From the NCBI RefSeq assembly GCF_000819765.1, contig NZ_CDBT01000061.1, positions 124,406 to 183,019 of the forward strand: DNA of 58,614 nucleotides, given 5' to 3'. Below, one piece after another: positions 1 to 8,700 of the stretch. The stretch's first letter is position 1, and each line of letters begins with the position of its first letter. Both the position numbers and the translations under genes were made by a program. Under the pieces are notes generated by a model. It was not told the origin of the DNA, searched no databases, and saw only the letters and a program-made list of their open reading frames with translations. The DNA is from Aeromonas bivalvium. Lineage in GTDB: Bacteria; Pseudomonadota; Gammaproteobacteria; Enterobacterales; Aeromonadaceae.

Positions 1-1339
1 CGCGCAGGGCACTGGCCACCAGATAGCCTGGCGCCCCCATGTCGATGAGGCGCAGGGCGCTGGTGATGGCATCGTTGGTGTGCAGGGTGGTGAGCACCAG
101 GTGCCCCGTGATGGCGCCGCGCAGGCCTATCTCCACCGTCTCGTTGTCCCGCATCTCCCCCACCAGCAGTATGTCCGGATCCTGACGCAGGGTGGAGCGC
201 AGCACCTGGGAGAAGGTGAGCCCTATCTTGGGGTTGACCTGCACCTGGTTGATGCGGGGCAAGCGGTACTCTACCGGGTCTTCTACCGTGATGATCTTCT
301 GGCTCGCCTCGTTCAGCTCGGACAGGGCGCCGTAGAGGGTGGTGGTCTTGCCGCTGCCGGTCGGCCCCGTCACCAGTATCATGCCGTGGGGCCGTTTGAG
401 CTGGCGGCGAAAACGCGTGAGGATCTCGGGGGGCATCCCCGTCTCCTCGAGGGAGAGGATGCCGGCGCTCTGATCCAGCAGTCGCATCACCACGGACTCC
501 CCGTGCTGCACCGGCATGGTGGACAGTCGCACGTCCACGTCGCGCCCGCGCACCTTCATGGCGAAGCGGCCATCCTGGGGCAGCCGCTTCTCCGAGATGT
601 CGAGCCCGGCCACCAGTTTCAGGCGCAGCACCAGGGCCTGGGCGATGCGCACCTCGTTGAGGAGATTCTCGTGCAGCACGCCGTCGATGCGCTGGCGGAT
701 GCGCAGCACCTTCTCGTCGGGCTCGATATGGATGTCCGAGGCGCCGACCTGCACCGCGTCCTCGAACAGGGAGCGCAGCAGCTTGGCCACGGTCGCCTCC
801 CCCTCGTTGCCCCCCTCCAGGTTGCTGGATCCCAGCTCGAAGCCGGCATCCTGATACTCCTCGTGCAACTGCTCGGCGAAGCTCTCTATCTCGCGGGTAC
901 GGCGATAGAGGCGGTCGAAATAGTCGAGCAACTGGCCCTCACGGGCCACGGCGAGGCGCATCTCCCGCGGCCGCAGCAGGTTGGCGATGGCATCCAGGGC
1001 GCTCAAGTCGGCGGGGTCCGACATGGCCACCGTCACCTCGTGTTCGTTCTGGTTGACCGCCAGGGCGCGATAGCGACGGGCCTGCACCTCGGGCAAGAGG
1101 GCGACCGCCTTGCCGTCTATGGTGAGGTTGTTGAGGTCGAAGAAGGGCACCCCGAGCTGACGGGCCAGGAATTGCAGCAGTTGCACCTCGCTGATGAAGC
1201 CCAGATCGATGAGGGTGGTACCCAGCTTGCGACCGGTCTGACGCTGCTGTTGCAAGGCGAGTTGCAGCTGATCGTCCGTGACGATCTGCTCTTGCACCAG
1301 CAGATCGCCCAGGCGCATCTTCAGTCTCGGTTGTGCCAT
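1..1339 (-). CDS. mshE: MshE, MSHA pilus assembly ATPase (3' end outside window)
   Basis: This is a GspE/PilB-type hexameric ATPase that powers extension of the MSHA type IV pilus from the cytoplasmic face. About 446 codons are visible before the window ends. The N-terminus (MAQPRLKMRLGDLLVQEQIV, then a second LGTTLIDLG-type repeat) fits the MshEN domain, which in this family binds cyclic di-GMP. The Walker A motif GPTGSGKTT lies near residue 322, followed by the Asp box (TVEDPVEY) and Walker B/His box (DPDILLVGEMRD, TLHTNDA). The C-terminal roughly one fifth, including the usual tetracysteine zinc region, is missing because of the window edge. It is the last visible gene of a minus-strand msh operon, about 90 bp after mshN. 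Confidence 0.95.
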   Translation of the reverse strand, partial: MAQPRLKMRLGDLLVQEQIVTDDQLQLALQQQRQTGRKLGTTLIDLGFISEVQLLQFLARQLGVPFFDLNNLTIDGKAVALLPEVQARRYRALAVNQNEHEVTVAMSDPADLSALDAIANLLRPREMRLAVAREGQLLDYFDRLYRRTREIESFAEQLHEEYQDAGFELGSSNLEGGNEGEATVAKLLRSLFEDAVQVGASDIHIEPDEKVLRIRQRIDGVLHENLLNEVRIAQALVLRLKLVAGLDISEKRLPQDGRFAMKVRGRDVDVRLSTMPVQHGESVVMRLLDQSAGILSLEETGMPPEILTRFRRQLKRPHGMILVTGPTGSGKTTTLYGALSELNEASQKIITVEDPVEYRLPRINQVQVNPKIGLTFSQVLRSTLRQDPDILLVGEMRDNETVEIGLRGAITGHLVLTTLHTNDAITSALRLIDMGAPGYLVASALR

Positions 1340-1429
1340 GAAAACTCCGTGTTGTGAGCCGGCGCCCCGGCGCCGACCCGCTCAAATCGATGACCGCGGC
1401 CAATGGCCGCGATCAGGCATGCACCTTGT

Positions 1430-2572
1430 TCAGGGCCCCAGCTGCGCCAGACGCTGGCCGAGCCAGGCCTGGGAGGCTTCTCCCAGGTTGCCGTGCAACT
1501 GGGCATTGCGATAGGCATCCCGGGCGCGCTCGCCATGGCCCTGGCCATCCTCGGCGATCCCCAGTCCCAGCCACCAGCGCCCCTGATCCGGTTGCACCCG
1601 CAGCAACCGGACATAGAGCTCGGCCGCCTCGGCATTCTGTCCCAGCTCCTGGCTCAGGCCGGCCCAGGTCGCGTAATAGTCGAGGTTGCTGGCCAGGGGG
1701 GGCCGGGCGCCGCCGAGCCAGGCGAGGGCCCCTCGCTTGTCCTCTTCGGCCAGGGCCAGACGGGCCCGCAACAGGCGAAAATCGGCCTGATCCGGCTGGC
1801 GACGAATGCCCTCCTCCAGCAGGGCGCTCGCCTCGGCGAGGCGACCCTGGCCATAGAGCAGACCCGCCAGCTGCTGCCGGGCCTGTTCGTTGTCCGGCGT
1901 CTGACGAAGCAGGGCGCTGAACTGGGCCTCGGCTTCGCTCAGCTCCCCCTTGACCAGGGCCGCGTTGGCCTTGCGTTCGCTCAATACCGCGAACTCGGCC
2001 GGGCTCAGCTCCACCGTCTCTATCTTGAGGGAAGGGGCGCGGCGTGGCGCCGGTTCGGGCGCCGCCTCGACGGCGAGCTCGGCATGGAGATCCGGCTGCA
2101 ACTCGGCGTCGCTCGGTTCTCTCTCCTGCCACTGGGGCTCATCCATCTCGTCGAGATCCGCCCCCTCGTCTGTCTGTGCCTGCGCCAGAGGAGCTGGACT
2201 GACCGCCCTCGCTGGCTGTGCCACTGCCTGGGTCGAGGCGTCAGCAGACGGGCCAGGCGCTGGCTGGGCCTCTGCCGGTGGCAGTGGGGTTTGCGGCGCC
2301 AGCTCGGATACGGACGAACCAGGCAAGGGGGCCTGTTCACTGGGCAATGACACCGGAGGCAGGACGACAGCCGTCAGATGGCTCCTCTCCTGCTGCTGTT
2401 GCCAATAGAGCCAGCTGCGCCAGCTCAGGATGCCGAGGGCCAGGCCGCAGATCAGGGTGAGCAGCAGCATCCACCAGCCCTGGCCCCGGGCGGGCGCCAC
2501 ATAGACGGCGGCGGGCTCGCCATTGCCCTGGCGGCGCTCGAGATCGGTCAGCATCTTGTTGATAACACTCAC
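1430..2572 (-). CDS. mshN: MshN, TPR-containing MSHA biogenesis protein
   Basis: An inner-membrane protein of the MSHA pilus machine, 380 aa. After a short cytoplasmic segment (start SVINKMLTDLERRQ) there is one transmembrane helix at about residues 33-52 (WWMLLLTLICGLALGILSW), then a Pro/Ala/Gln-rich linker to about residue 190, then TPR-like helical repeats to the end. The start is a GTG with a GGAG seven bases upstream. It sits between mshM and mshE on the same strand. A short hairpin (1395-1411, CGCGGCC/GGCCGCG) lies in the mshN-mshE gap and could modulate read-through. Its role in pilus assembly is known only by genetics in Vibrio; the call rests on operon position and architecture. Confidence 0.9.
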   Translation of the reverse strand: MSVINKMLTDLERRQGNGEPAAVYVAPARGQGWWMLLLTLICGLALGILSWRSWLYWQQQQERSHLTAVVLPPVSLPSEQAPLPGSSVSELAPQTPLPPAEAQPAPGPSADASTQAVAQPARAVSPAPLAQAQTDEGADLDEMDEPQWQEREPSDAELQPDLHAELAVEAAPEPAPRRAPSLKIETVELSPAEFAVLSERKANAALVKGELSEAEAQFSALLRQTPDNEQARQQLAGLLYGQGRLAEASALLEEGIRRQPDQADFRLLRARLALAEEDKRGALAWLGGARPPLASNLDYYATWAGLSQELGQNAEAAELYVRLLRVQPDQGRWWLGLGIAEDGQGHGERARDAYRNAQLHGNLGEASQAWLGQRLAQLGP

Positions 2573-2621
2573 AACCAGACTCCTGCCCGTTGCATGAAAA
2601 ATAGGGGGTCACTCACTCGGT

Positions 2622-3512
2622 TCATGGCCAGATCCCGTAGAGCAGGGCGGCGGCCAGGCCCAGAGCCAGCACCAACCAGCGTCCTCGCCAGGGACGGCTG
2701 GCGTCTTCGGTATCCCGGATGGCGAGCCACACCTGGGCGGGCAGGATGCGCCGCACCCCTTCGCCGTAGCCAACCATCAGGCTCTTCTGGGCCAGCACAT
2801 TGATGAGGCGGGGAATGCCGCGGGAGGCGCGCCACAGCAGGCGCTGGGCCGCCTTCGACCAGAGGGGGGCGCCGCGATAGCCGGAGACATGCAGCCTGTG
2901 CTCCAGATAGGCGCGCGCCTCATCCTGGCGCAGGGGGCGCAGGGCATAGGAGAAACCGATACGCTGACGCAACTGACGCAGATGGGGCTGGGCGAGGCGC
3001 CCGTCCAGCTCGGGCTGGCCGAACAGCACCACCTGCAGCAACTTGCTCGCCTCCGTCTCCAGGTTGCCAAACAGCCGGATGGCCTCCAGCGTCTCGTCCG
3101 GCAGGGCCTGGGCCTCGTCGAGCAGCACCACCACCCGACAGCCCTGCTGGTGCAGGCCGATGAGGTGGCGATGGATCCGATCCGTGATGTCCAGCTCGCT
3201 TCCTTCCTGCACCGCGAGCCCCAGCTCCAGGGCCAGGGCGATGCGCAGCTCCGCCGGGGTGAGGTGGGGGTTGGGCAGCCAGGCGAGTCGCACCGGCTGT
3301 TGTTCGGAGCCAAGTTCGGCCAGCAGCTTGCGGCAGAGCAGGGTCTTGCCCGTGCCCACCTCGCCGGTCACCTTGATAAAGCCCTCCCCCTGACCCAGGG
3401 CCCAGTGCAGCACCTGCAGCGCCTCCTCGTGGGGGGGCAGCCCGTAGTAGAACCCCGTGTTCGGGGTGAGGGCGAAGGGGGGCTCCTGCAGACCGAAATG
3501 GTTCAGGTACAT
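2622..3512 (-). CDS. mshM: MshM, ExeA-like AAA ATPase
   Basis: A 296-aa ATPase of the ExeA/GspA family. Such proteins help place the secretin in the cell envelope through the peptidoglycan. Walker A is GEVGTGKT at residues 50-57 and Walker B is VVVLLDEAQALP. A hydrophobic C-terminal tail (WLVLALGLAAALLYGIWP) should anchor it in the inner membrane. The reading frame is open further upstream, but MYLNHFGLQEPPF is the usual beginning of this family, so the ATG at 3512 is chosen. It follows the secretin gene mshL by about 47 bp, in line with its job. Confidence 0.92.
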   Translation of the reverse strand: MYLNHFGLQEPPFALTPNTGFYYGLPPHEEALQVLHWALGQGEGFIKVTGEVGTGKTLLCRKLLAELGSEQQPVRLAWLPNPHLTPAELRIALALELGLAVQEGSELDITDRIHRHLIGLHQQGCRVVVLLDEAQALPDETLEAIRLFGNLETEASKLLQVVLFGQPELDGRLAQPHLRQLRQRIGFSYALRPLRQDEARAYLEHRLHVSGYRGAPLWSKAAQRLLWRASRGIPRLINVLAQKSLMVGYGEGVRRILPAQVWLAIRDTEDASRPWRGRWLVLALGLAAALLYGIWP

Positions 3513-3559
3513 GGCGCCCCCCTGCCGGGCAGGGGCGACGGGACGCACGGCGTCACCAC

Positions 3560-5242
3560 TCACCGATCCCGGGCTGGGTACCATTTGTCCAGCAACTCGG
3601 AGGAGCGTTGCAGCTCTTTTTGCCAGGTGTCCCTGGCCACCACGGTCGGCTTGAGCAGGATCACCAGCTCCACCTTGCGGTTGCTCTCGCTGCGGTTGGT
3701 GAAGGCCTCGCCGACCCAGGGGATGTCGCCGAGCAGGGGCACCTTGCTCACTATCTCCTGCTTCTTGGTCTCCATCAGGCCGCCGATGACGATGATGTCG
3801 CCGTCGTTGGCCTGCACCACGGTATCGGACTCGCGGATCGAGCTCTTGGCCAGGGGCAGCACCAGGGGGTTGGCGGTGCCGACGCTGATGGTCTTCTGCT
3901 GCTCCTGGGTGTCGATGACAGAGGGGTGTATGTGCAGCAAGACCCTGTCCTGTTCGTCGATCTGCGGGGTCACGTCCAGGGCGATGCCCGAGAAGAAGGG
4001 GGTCAGCTCCACGTTCGGGTAGACCTGATCCTGGTTGCTGCTGCTGGTGATGGTGGTGGAGGCGTCGGTGACGAAGTATTCGTCCGTGCCGACCTTGATC
4101 ACCGCCTTCTGGTTGTTGGTGGCCGTCACCCTGGGGCTCGACAGGGTATTCACGTCCCCTTGGGTCTTGAGCAGGTTGACCGCCACATCGAAGTTGCCGT
4201 CCGAGATGGTGAAGCCGGCGCCGCCGCCCAGAGCCTTGAAGATGGTGTTGGTGCTGGCGGCGACCGTGTTGCCCACCAGGCTGCCGATGCCTGTGACCCC
4301 CTTGCTGCCACCGTCCCAGGTCGCGGAGAGGCCGTTCCAGTCCACCCCCTGCTCATAGCCCTCGTTCAGGGCCACCTCCAGGATGCGGGCCTCCAGCACC
4401 ACCTGGCGCTTGAGGTGCGACTCGGACTGGTTGAGGAACTCCCGCACCGCCTTGAGCTCCTTGGGATAGGCGCGCAGGGTGACCAGGCCCGCCTGGGGAC
4501 TGGTGATCACGGCCCGCCCCTCCCCCTTGCCGATCAGGGTCTGCAGGGATTCCTTGAGATCGGTCCAGTAGTCGGTGTTGGTGTCCGTCTCTATCTGGGT
4601 GCCGTTCTGCTGGCCACTGCTGGAAGAAGAGCTGTTGTTGAAGCCGTTGCCGTTCAGGCTGGTCTGGCTGTCGTTGTTGAAATTGTTGTTGCTGCCGCTG
4701 TTGGGGTCATTGGCGGTCACCCCCCCTGTGCTGATGGCGGTACGGGACTGGCCGCGACGCGCCATCATCAGGTAATTGACCGGTATGGTCTCGGTGCGCA
4801 GCCCGGCCGGATAGATGTGATAGACCGGGCCCTTGCGCTGCACGTCGAAGCCATACATATCTGCCACCACGGACAGCACCTCGGGCAGGGTCACATCCTT
4901 GAGCTCCAGGGAGATGAGCCCGGCAACCCCGGGATGGACCGCCACGCTGTAGCGGGATCCCTTGAACAGGGAACCGAAGAAATCCACCGCCTCCACGTCA
5001 TGGGCGGCGATGCGCAGCCGCTTCTCCGGCACCGCTGCGGGCAGGGCGGGGCGATTGAGGGCCAGCAGCTCGTTTTGCACCGAGCTTGGCACCGTCAGCG
5101 CCTGGGCCTGGGCGTTGCGCTGCTGTTCGAGACGGGCGTCGAGCAGCGCCTCCTTGGCCGAAGTCGGTTCCGGATGACGATAACTGGTACAGCCAGCGGC
5201 CAGCACGGCGAGGGAGATCACACAGAGTCGATGTCTTTTCAT
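3560..5242 (-). CDS. mshL: MshL, MSHA pilus secretin lipoprotein
   Basis: The outer-membrane secretin ring through which the MSHA pilus exits; PilQ/GspD family, 560 aa. The chosen ATG (5242) gives a lipoprotein signal peptide with lipobox LAAGC (Cys18). A periplasmic STN/N-domain region follows (residues 80-165), then a low-complexity Asn/Ser/Gly linker (about 173-217), then the secretin core with the typical VPLLGDIPWVGEAF motif near the C-terminus. The frame stays open upstream to an ATG at 5311 that overlaps the mshK stop (ATGA). That start would add 23 residues before the signal peptide, so it is less likely, although translational coupling to mshK could use it. Confidence 0.94.
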   Translation of the reverse strand: MKRHRLCVISLAVLAAGCTSYRHPEPTSAKEALLDARLEQQRNAQAQALTVPSSVQNELLALNRPALPAAVPEKRLRIAAHDVEAVDFFGSLFKGSRYSVAVHPGVAGLISLELKDVTLPEVLSVVADMYGFDVQRKGPVYHIYPAGLRTETIPVNYLMMARRGQSRTAISTGGVTANDPNSGSNNNFNNDSQTSLNGNGFNNSSSSSSGQQNGTQIETDTNTDYWTDLKESLQTLIGKGEGRAVITSPQAGLVTLRAYPKELKAVREFLNQSESHLKRQVVLEARILEVALNEGYEQGVDWNGLSATWDGGSKGVTGIGSLVGNTVAASTNTIFKALGGGAGFTISDGNFDVAVNLLKTQGDVNTLSSPRVTATNNQKAVIKVGTDEYFVTDASTTITSSSNQDQVYPNVELTPFFSGIALDVTPQIDEQDRVLLHIHPSVIDTQEQQKTISVGTANPLVLPLAKSSIRESDTVVQANDGDIIVIGGLMETKKQEIVSKVPLLGDIPWVGEAFTNRSESNRKVELVILLKPTVVARDTWQKELQRSSELLDKWYPARDR

Positions 5243-5307
5243 GAAATGAGAATGCCCTGACTGAGAATTCGAAGTGGCGCGCGGCGCCGACATGGTGAGG
5301 GGTCGGC

Positions 5308-5619
5308 TCATCGCAGGATACCGCCGGCAAACAGCGCCAGCCGCAGGCGCTTGCCACCCTTGTCCAGCAGCACGGCGTCGGCGTCTATTCCCACCAGCCG
5401 ATAGCCGTTGATGCTGTCCCCTATCCGGTAGCTCTGGCCGTCGAGCACGGCCCGGGCGGGCCCGTTGCCCAGCATGATGCTCTGCAACCTGGGCAGGCCG
5501 CGGCCCTGGCTGGCGCTCCCCTGTCCCGCTGGCGCCTCCAGGGGCTGAGTCGGATCCCTCAGCACCTCCGCCTGGACGACAGGCGATAACAACAAAATAA
5601 ATATCAGCAACTTAACCAC
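5308..5619 (-). CDS. mshK: MshK, MSHA biogenesis protein
   Basis: A small periplasmic protein, 103 aa, with an N-terminal signal peptide (VKLLIFILLLSPVVQA) and a PilP/GspC-like body (LRDPTQP at the mature N-terminus, then an HR-like fold: QSYRIGDSINGYRLVGIDADAVLL). PilP-type proteins link the inner-membrane PilNO-like platform to the secretin, which suits its place between mshJ and mshL. The start is a GTG that overlaps the last 8 bases of mshJ, and the stop overlaps a possible upstream mshL start. Assignment is by position and by the DPTQP and GD-INGY-L features. Confidence 0.9.
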   Translation of the reverse strand: MVKLLIFILLLSPVVQAEVLRDPTQPLEAPAGQGSASQGRGLPRLQSIMLGNGPARAVLDGQSYRIGDSINGYRLVGIDADAVLLDKGGKRLRLALFAGGILR

Positions 5620-6253
5620 GAATAAACTCCCGACTGGTGCTCAAGGTGTATATCTCCATCTCCACCTGTGCGCCGGGGTGAGTCTGCACCCGATAGTCGA
5701 ACAGCCGCCAGTAGAAGTGACGCGGCAAGGCTTCCAGCGCCTTGAGATACTGATACACATCGAAATAGTTTCCCTCCAGCCGCAGGCGGATCCCATGCTT
5801 GAACAGGTTGCTGCTCTGCTCCCCCGCCATCAGGGGGGTGGGGGCGATGCTGGTCAGGGCCACCATGTGCAGGCGGGAAGATCCCGCCAGCAGGCTCTCC
5901 AGCACCGCGGCCATCTCGTTGGCCGGGATCAGATCCACCGTCTGGGCCTTGAGCTCGCCATCGAGGCGCACCAGCTGCCCATCGAGCTCGGCGAGCTGGC
6001 GGCGCACCCCGAGGTTGGGATCCCGGTTGAGCCTGGCCTGCTTGCCCTGGTTCTCGAGCCCCATGATCTCCAGGTCCCGCTGGGCGGTGACCAGGGCCTG
6101 CCTGTCTTGCTCCAGGCGCAGCTGAGCCCCTTCCAGCCAGCCGTAATAGAGGACGGCGAACAGCAGGATGAGGCCGGTCAGCAGGATCAACACCCGCTCG
6201 CGCTGGCTCAGGGCGGCCACCCGATCGCCATATGCTTGCCAATGGGCTCTCAT
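5612..6253 (-). CDS. mshJ: MshJ, PilO-like MSHA platform protein
   Basis: A bitopic inner-membrane protein of 213 aa. It has a short cytoplasmic N-terminus, one transmembrane helix (VLILLTGLILLFAVLYYGWL, about residues 22-41), a coiled coil (about 45-105) and a periplasmic ferredoxin-like end. This is the PilO/GspM layout. PilO-type proteins pair with PilN-type partners, here MshI1 just upstream. The start ATG shares bases with the mshI1 stop (TGATG), so the two are translationally coupled. It ends in frame over the mshK start. Confidence 0.92.
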   Translation of the reverse strand: MRAHWQAYGDRVAALSQRERVLILLTGLILLFAVLYYGWLEGAQLRLEQDRQALVTAQRDLEIMGLENQGKQARLNRDPNLGVRRQLAELDGQLVRLDGELKAQTVDLIPANEMAAVLESLLAGSSRLHMVALTSIAPTPLMAGEQSSNLFKHGIRLRLEGNYFDVYQYLKALEALPRHFYWRLFDYRVQTHPGAQVEMEIYTLSTSREFIRG

Positions 6254-6861
6254 CAGGGGGTCTCCCGCGCGATACCGCTCAACTGAAACTGCAGCCGCCC
6301 CGCCGGGTCGCGGCTCAGGGTCAGCTCACCAAACTCTTTTCCCGCCAGGGTCGGCATCTGCTTGAAGCGATTGACCCAGGCCGGCACGTCCTGGCTGCTG
6401 CGCGCCACCCCGGCCAGATTGATGCGCCCCTCGTTGACCTCGATCCGCTCCAGGGCCAGCCTGTCGTTGGCCAGCCGGGCCAGATCCGACATGATGCCGG
6501 CATAGCCCTGGGACTTTTGCAAAGAGAGGCTGCCAAGCTGGCTCATCAGGCCCTGCTTGGCACTCAGTTCGTCCCGCTTCTGGGCCAGCTGGCGCTGGAG
6601 CGCCGGATCGGCCTGATGACGGGCCAGGGCCGCGTCCAGGCGCTTGGCCTCGCCCCGCTGCACATCCAGGGCCAGCCGCACCTGGGCCAGCTCACGGCCG
6701 ACCCCCTGCTGCTGCCAGAGCGTCCAGCCCCCCAGCCCGACCAGCAGCAGGGTCAGCAGACCCCAGGCCAGCACCATCTGGGGCAGGCCGGCCCACTGGC
6801 GGCGTGGGTGAAACTCGGGAGCGTAGAGGTTAAGGGTGCGCTTCATCACGACCTGGCTCAT
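6253..6861 (-). CDS. mshI1: MshI1, PilN-like MSHA platform protein
   Basis: A PilN-like bitopic protein of about 202 aa. The typical start motif MKRTLNLYAPEF is followed by a transmembrane helix (MVLAWGLLTLLLVGLGGWTLW), a coiled coil rich in Gln/Arg/Glu, and a PilN-type periplasmic domain. Two starts are possible: ATG at 6861, which overlaps the mshI stop (ATGA), or the internal ATG at 6846 that begins MKRTLNLY. The coupled upstream start is used here. It should contact the PilM-like MshI through its cytoplasmic N-terminus and MshJ in the periplasm. Confidence 0.88.
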   Translation of the reverse strand: MSQVVMKRTLNLYAPEFHPRRQWAGLPQMVLAWGLLTLLLVGLGGWTLWQQQGVGRELAQVRLALDVQRGEAKRLDAALARHQADPALQRQLAQKRDELSAKQGLMSQLGSLSLQKSQGYAGIMSDLARLANDRLALERIEVNEGRINLAGVARSSQDVPAWVNRFKQMPTLAGKEFGELTLSRDPAGRLQFQLSGIARETP

Positions 6862-7721
6862 GACGGATCTCCCAGGGCGGCGCCGTAAGCTGGCAGGTAT
6901 TCGACCCCGGCCAGCACCGCCTTGTTGGCCATGGCGGACACCGGCAAGGCGAAGGTCTGCTCCATGTGGCGCACCAGGGTGCCGATGAAGGGCGAGGCGA
7001 TGGCGAGCTGCAAGGCACCGGGCTCGGGCAGCTTGAGCTGGCCGGTCAGGTAATCGAGGGAGCGCTGGATCTCCAGCATCAGGCTGTCGAGCTGCATGGG
7101 TGTCGGCTCCTGCTCGCCGGTCAGGGCGGCGAATCCGCGCAGCTGGCGCGAGAAGCAGAGTCCCCCCTGGTGGAATACCAGCAGCTGCAGATCCTGGCCT
7201 CTGGCTTGCCACAGCAGCATGCGCACCCGGCTGTCCCGCTCCTGAAGAGAGGTGAGCGCCAGCTCGTCATGCTGTATCGTCTCCAGCCGCGCCACGGCGT
7301 TGACGGCATCGGCCACCAGCCGGATCCGGCTCTTGGGCACACAGATCACATTGATGCGCGCCTGGCCGGCCGGCGGCGTCGGCAGATCCACATAGTCCAT
7401 CGCCAGTTGCATTACCGGCTCGCTGACGTAATCCTTGACGGCCCAGGGCAGGGCCCCGGCCATTTCGGCCTCGGGCACGGCGGGCTTGTCGATCTGGACC
7501 TGCTGGCAGAGCGAAGCGGCCAGGGCGACCCGTACCCGGGACTTGGCCAGGCCATGGCGCGAAAACAGCTCGGCGATGGCGACGGGCCACTCCTGCTGGC
7601 TATTGACGCTGCGGGTCGCGAAGATGGGGGGATCCTGCAGGGCGGCCAGCATGACCCTGTCCTGGGCCAGCAGCAACCCGACCCGGCTCCCCTTGGGCTT
7701 TGCGGAGAAGAAGGCTGTCAT
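6858..7721 (-). CDS. mshI: MshI, PilM-like MSHA biogenesis protein
   Basis: A 287-aa cytoplasmic PilM/actin-fold protein, the first gene of the visible msh operon. PilM-type proteins dock the PilN cytoplasmic tail and connect the inner-membrane platform to the ATPases. There is no signal peptide or membrane segment. The segments VALAASLCQQVQIDKPAVPE and GALPWAVKDYVSEPV are typical of the family. The ribosome binding site is weak. It is transcribed away from the PLP-enzyme gene at 7791, so the short gap 7722-7790 should hold the operon promoter. Confidence 0.9.
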   Translation of the reverse strand: MTAFFSAKPKGSRVGLLLAQDRVMLAALQDPPIFATRSVNSQQEWPVAIAELFSRHGLAKSRVRVALAASLCQQVQIDKPAVPEAEMAGALPWAVKDYVSEPVMQLAMDYVDLPTPPAGQARINVICVPKSRIRLVADAVNAVARLETIQHDELALTSLQERDSRVRMLLWQARGQDLQLLVFHQGGLCFSRQLRGFAALTGEQEPTPMQLDSLMLEIQRSLDYLTGQLKLPEPGALQLAIASPFIGTLVRHMEQTFALPVSAMANKAVLAGVEYLPAYGAALGDPS

Positions 7722-7790
7722 CGTGATAGATACCTGGCCGCTGAAAACGGATTAAACCTTAACATATACAGTGAATTAGCCTCTATATAA
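7722..7790. promoter_or_regulatory. Divergent promoter region, mshI operon versus PLP enzyme gene
   Basis: A short AT-rich gap between two genes that start in opposite directions. Both the msh operon and the 7791 gene must be transcribed from within or beside it. TATA-rich stretches on both strands (around 7759-7770 and 7780-7788) could be -10 elements. No operator is recognisable. Confidence 0.4.
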
Positions 7791-8693
7791 ATGACGAACG
7801 ACCAAGGCAGACTGCCCTCGCCGCTGCACGCCATCCATCACCCCCTGCTGGACCAGTACGGGGTCAGCCTCTGGTGCAAGCGCGATGATCTGATCCACCC
7901 CCGCCTCTCGGGCAACAAGTGGCGCAAGCTCAAGTACCAGCTGGTGCAGGCCAGGGCAGAGGGCAAGCGCCGTCTGGTCTCGTTTGGCGGCGCCTACTCC
8001 AACCATATTCACGCCCTGGCGGCGGCTGGGCGCCAATCAGGGCTACACACGACCGGTATCATACGTGGTGAGCCCGCCGCCGTCAGCAATCCCACCCTGA
8101 CCGATGCCAGAAGCTGGGGCATGGAGCTCATTTTCGTGGATCGCCAGAGCTACCGCCGTCGCCAGGATCCCCACTGGCTGGCCCAGTTCCAGGGGCCGGA
8201 CACCCTGCTGATCCCGGAAGGGGGCAGCGCCCCCCTGGCCCTGCCCGGGGTCGCCGAATTGGTGGACGAGATGCCCTTCTCCCCGGATCTCTGGGTGCTG
8301 CCCTGCGCCAGCGGCGGCACCCTGGCCGGGCTCGTCTCGGGCAGACGGGAGGGCCAGCGGATCCTCGCCATCGCCGTGCTCAAGGGGGCCGACTTCATCC
8401 GTGACGAGGTGTGCCGCCTTCATCCCGCCGCCGCCATTGACCCTCACTGGTCCATCGCCCTCGACCACCATGATGGCGGCTACGCCAAGTTCAGCCCGGC
8501 GCTCTGGCACTGGGTGCAGCAGTTCAGCGCCGAGACGGGCCTGCCGCTGGAGCCCATCTACAGCGGCAAGGCGATGTGGGGCCTGTTTCGCGAGCTGGCG
8601 GCCGGGCGCATCCCCAGAGGCAGCCGCATCGTCTTCCTTCACACCGGCGGCCTGCAGGGGCTGGCCGGGCTCAGGGAGCAGGGGCGGATCTGA
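7791..8693 (+). CDS. D-cysteine desulfhydrase / ACC deaminase family PLP enzyme
   Basis: A 300-aa fold-type II PLP-dependent enzyme of the D-cysteine desulfhydrase/1-aminocyclopropane-1-carboxylate deaminase family. The PLP lysine lies in LSGNKWRKLKYQL near residue 43, the SFGGAYSNH substrate/cofactor loop follows, and the phosphate-binding Gly/Ser stretch is PCASGGTLAG. Such enzymes release ammonia (and sulfide or pyruvate) from small D-amino acids or ACC; the substrate cannot be told from sequence. The gene lies between mshI and mshH, pointing the opposite way and convergent with mshH with only a 7-bp gap, so it splits what in Vibrio is a mshH-mshI neighbour pair. There is no clear Shine-Dalgarno sequence before the ATG. 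Confidence 0.85.
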   Translation: MTNDQGRLPSPLHAIHHPLLDQYGVSLWCKRDDLIHPRLSGNKWRKLKYQLVQARAEGKRRLVSFGGAYSNHIHALAAAGRQSGLHTTGIIRGEPAAVSNPTLTDARSWGMELIFVDRQSYRRRQDPHWLAQFQGPDTLLIPEGGSAPLALPGVAELVDEMPFSPDLWVLPCASGGTLAGLVSGRREGQRILAIAVLKGADFIRDEVCRLHPAAAIDPHWSIALDHHDGGYAKFSPALWHWVQQFSAETGLPLEPIYSGKAMWGLFRELAAGRIPRGSRIVFLHTGGLQGLAGLREQGRI

Positions 8694-8700
8694 TCCCTCA

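Noticed and set aside
3608..5260. Long plus-strand frame opposite mshL (550 codons), and similar ones opposite csrD, recB and recC
   Set aside because: These are shadow frames caused by high GC and strong third-position bias of the genes on the other strand. Their translations are low-complexity Gly/Leu/Gln/His-rich and match no family.
5243..5311. Upstream mshL start at 5311 coupled to the mshK stop
   Set aside because: It would put 23 polar residues in front of a well-formed lipoprotein signal peptide, so 5242 was preferred; the overlap remains a possible alternative.
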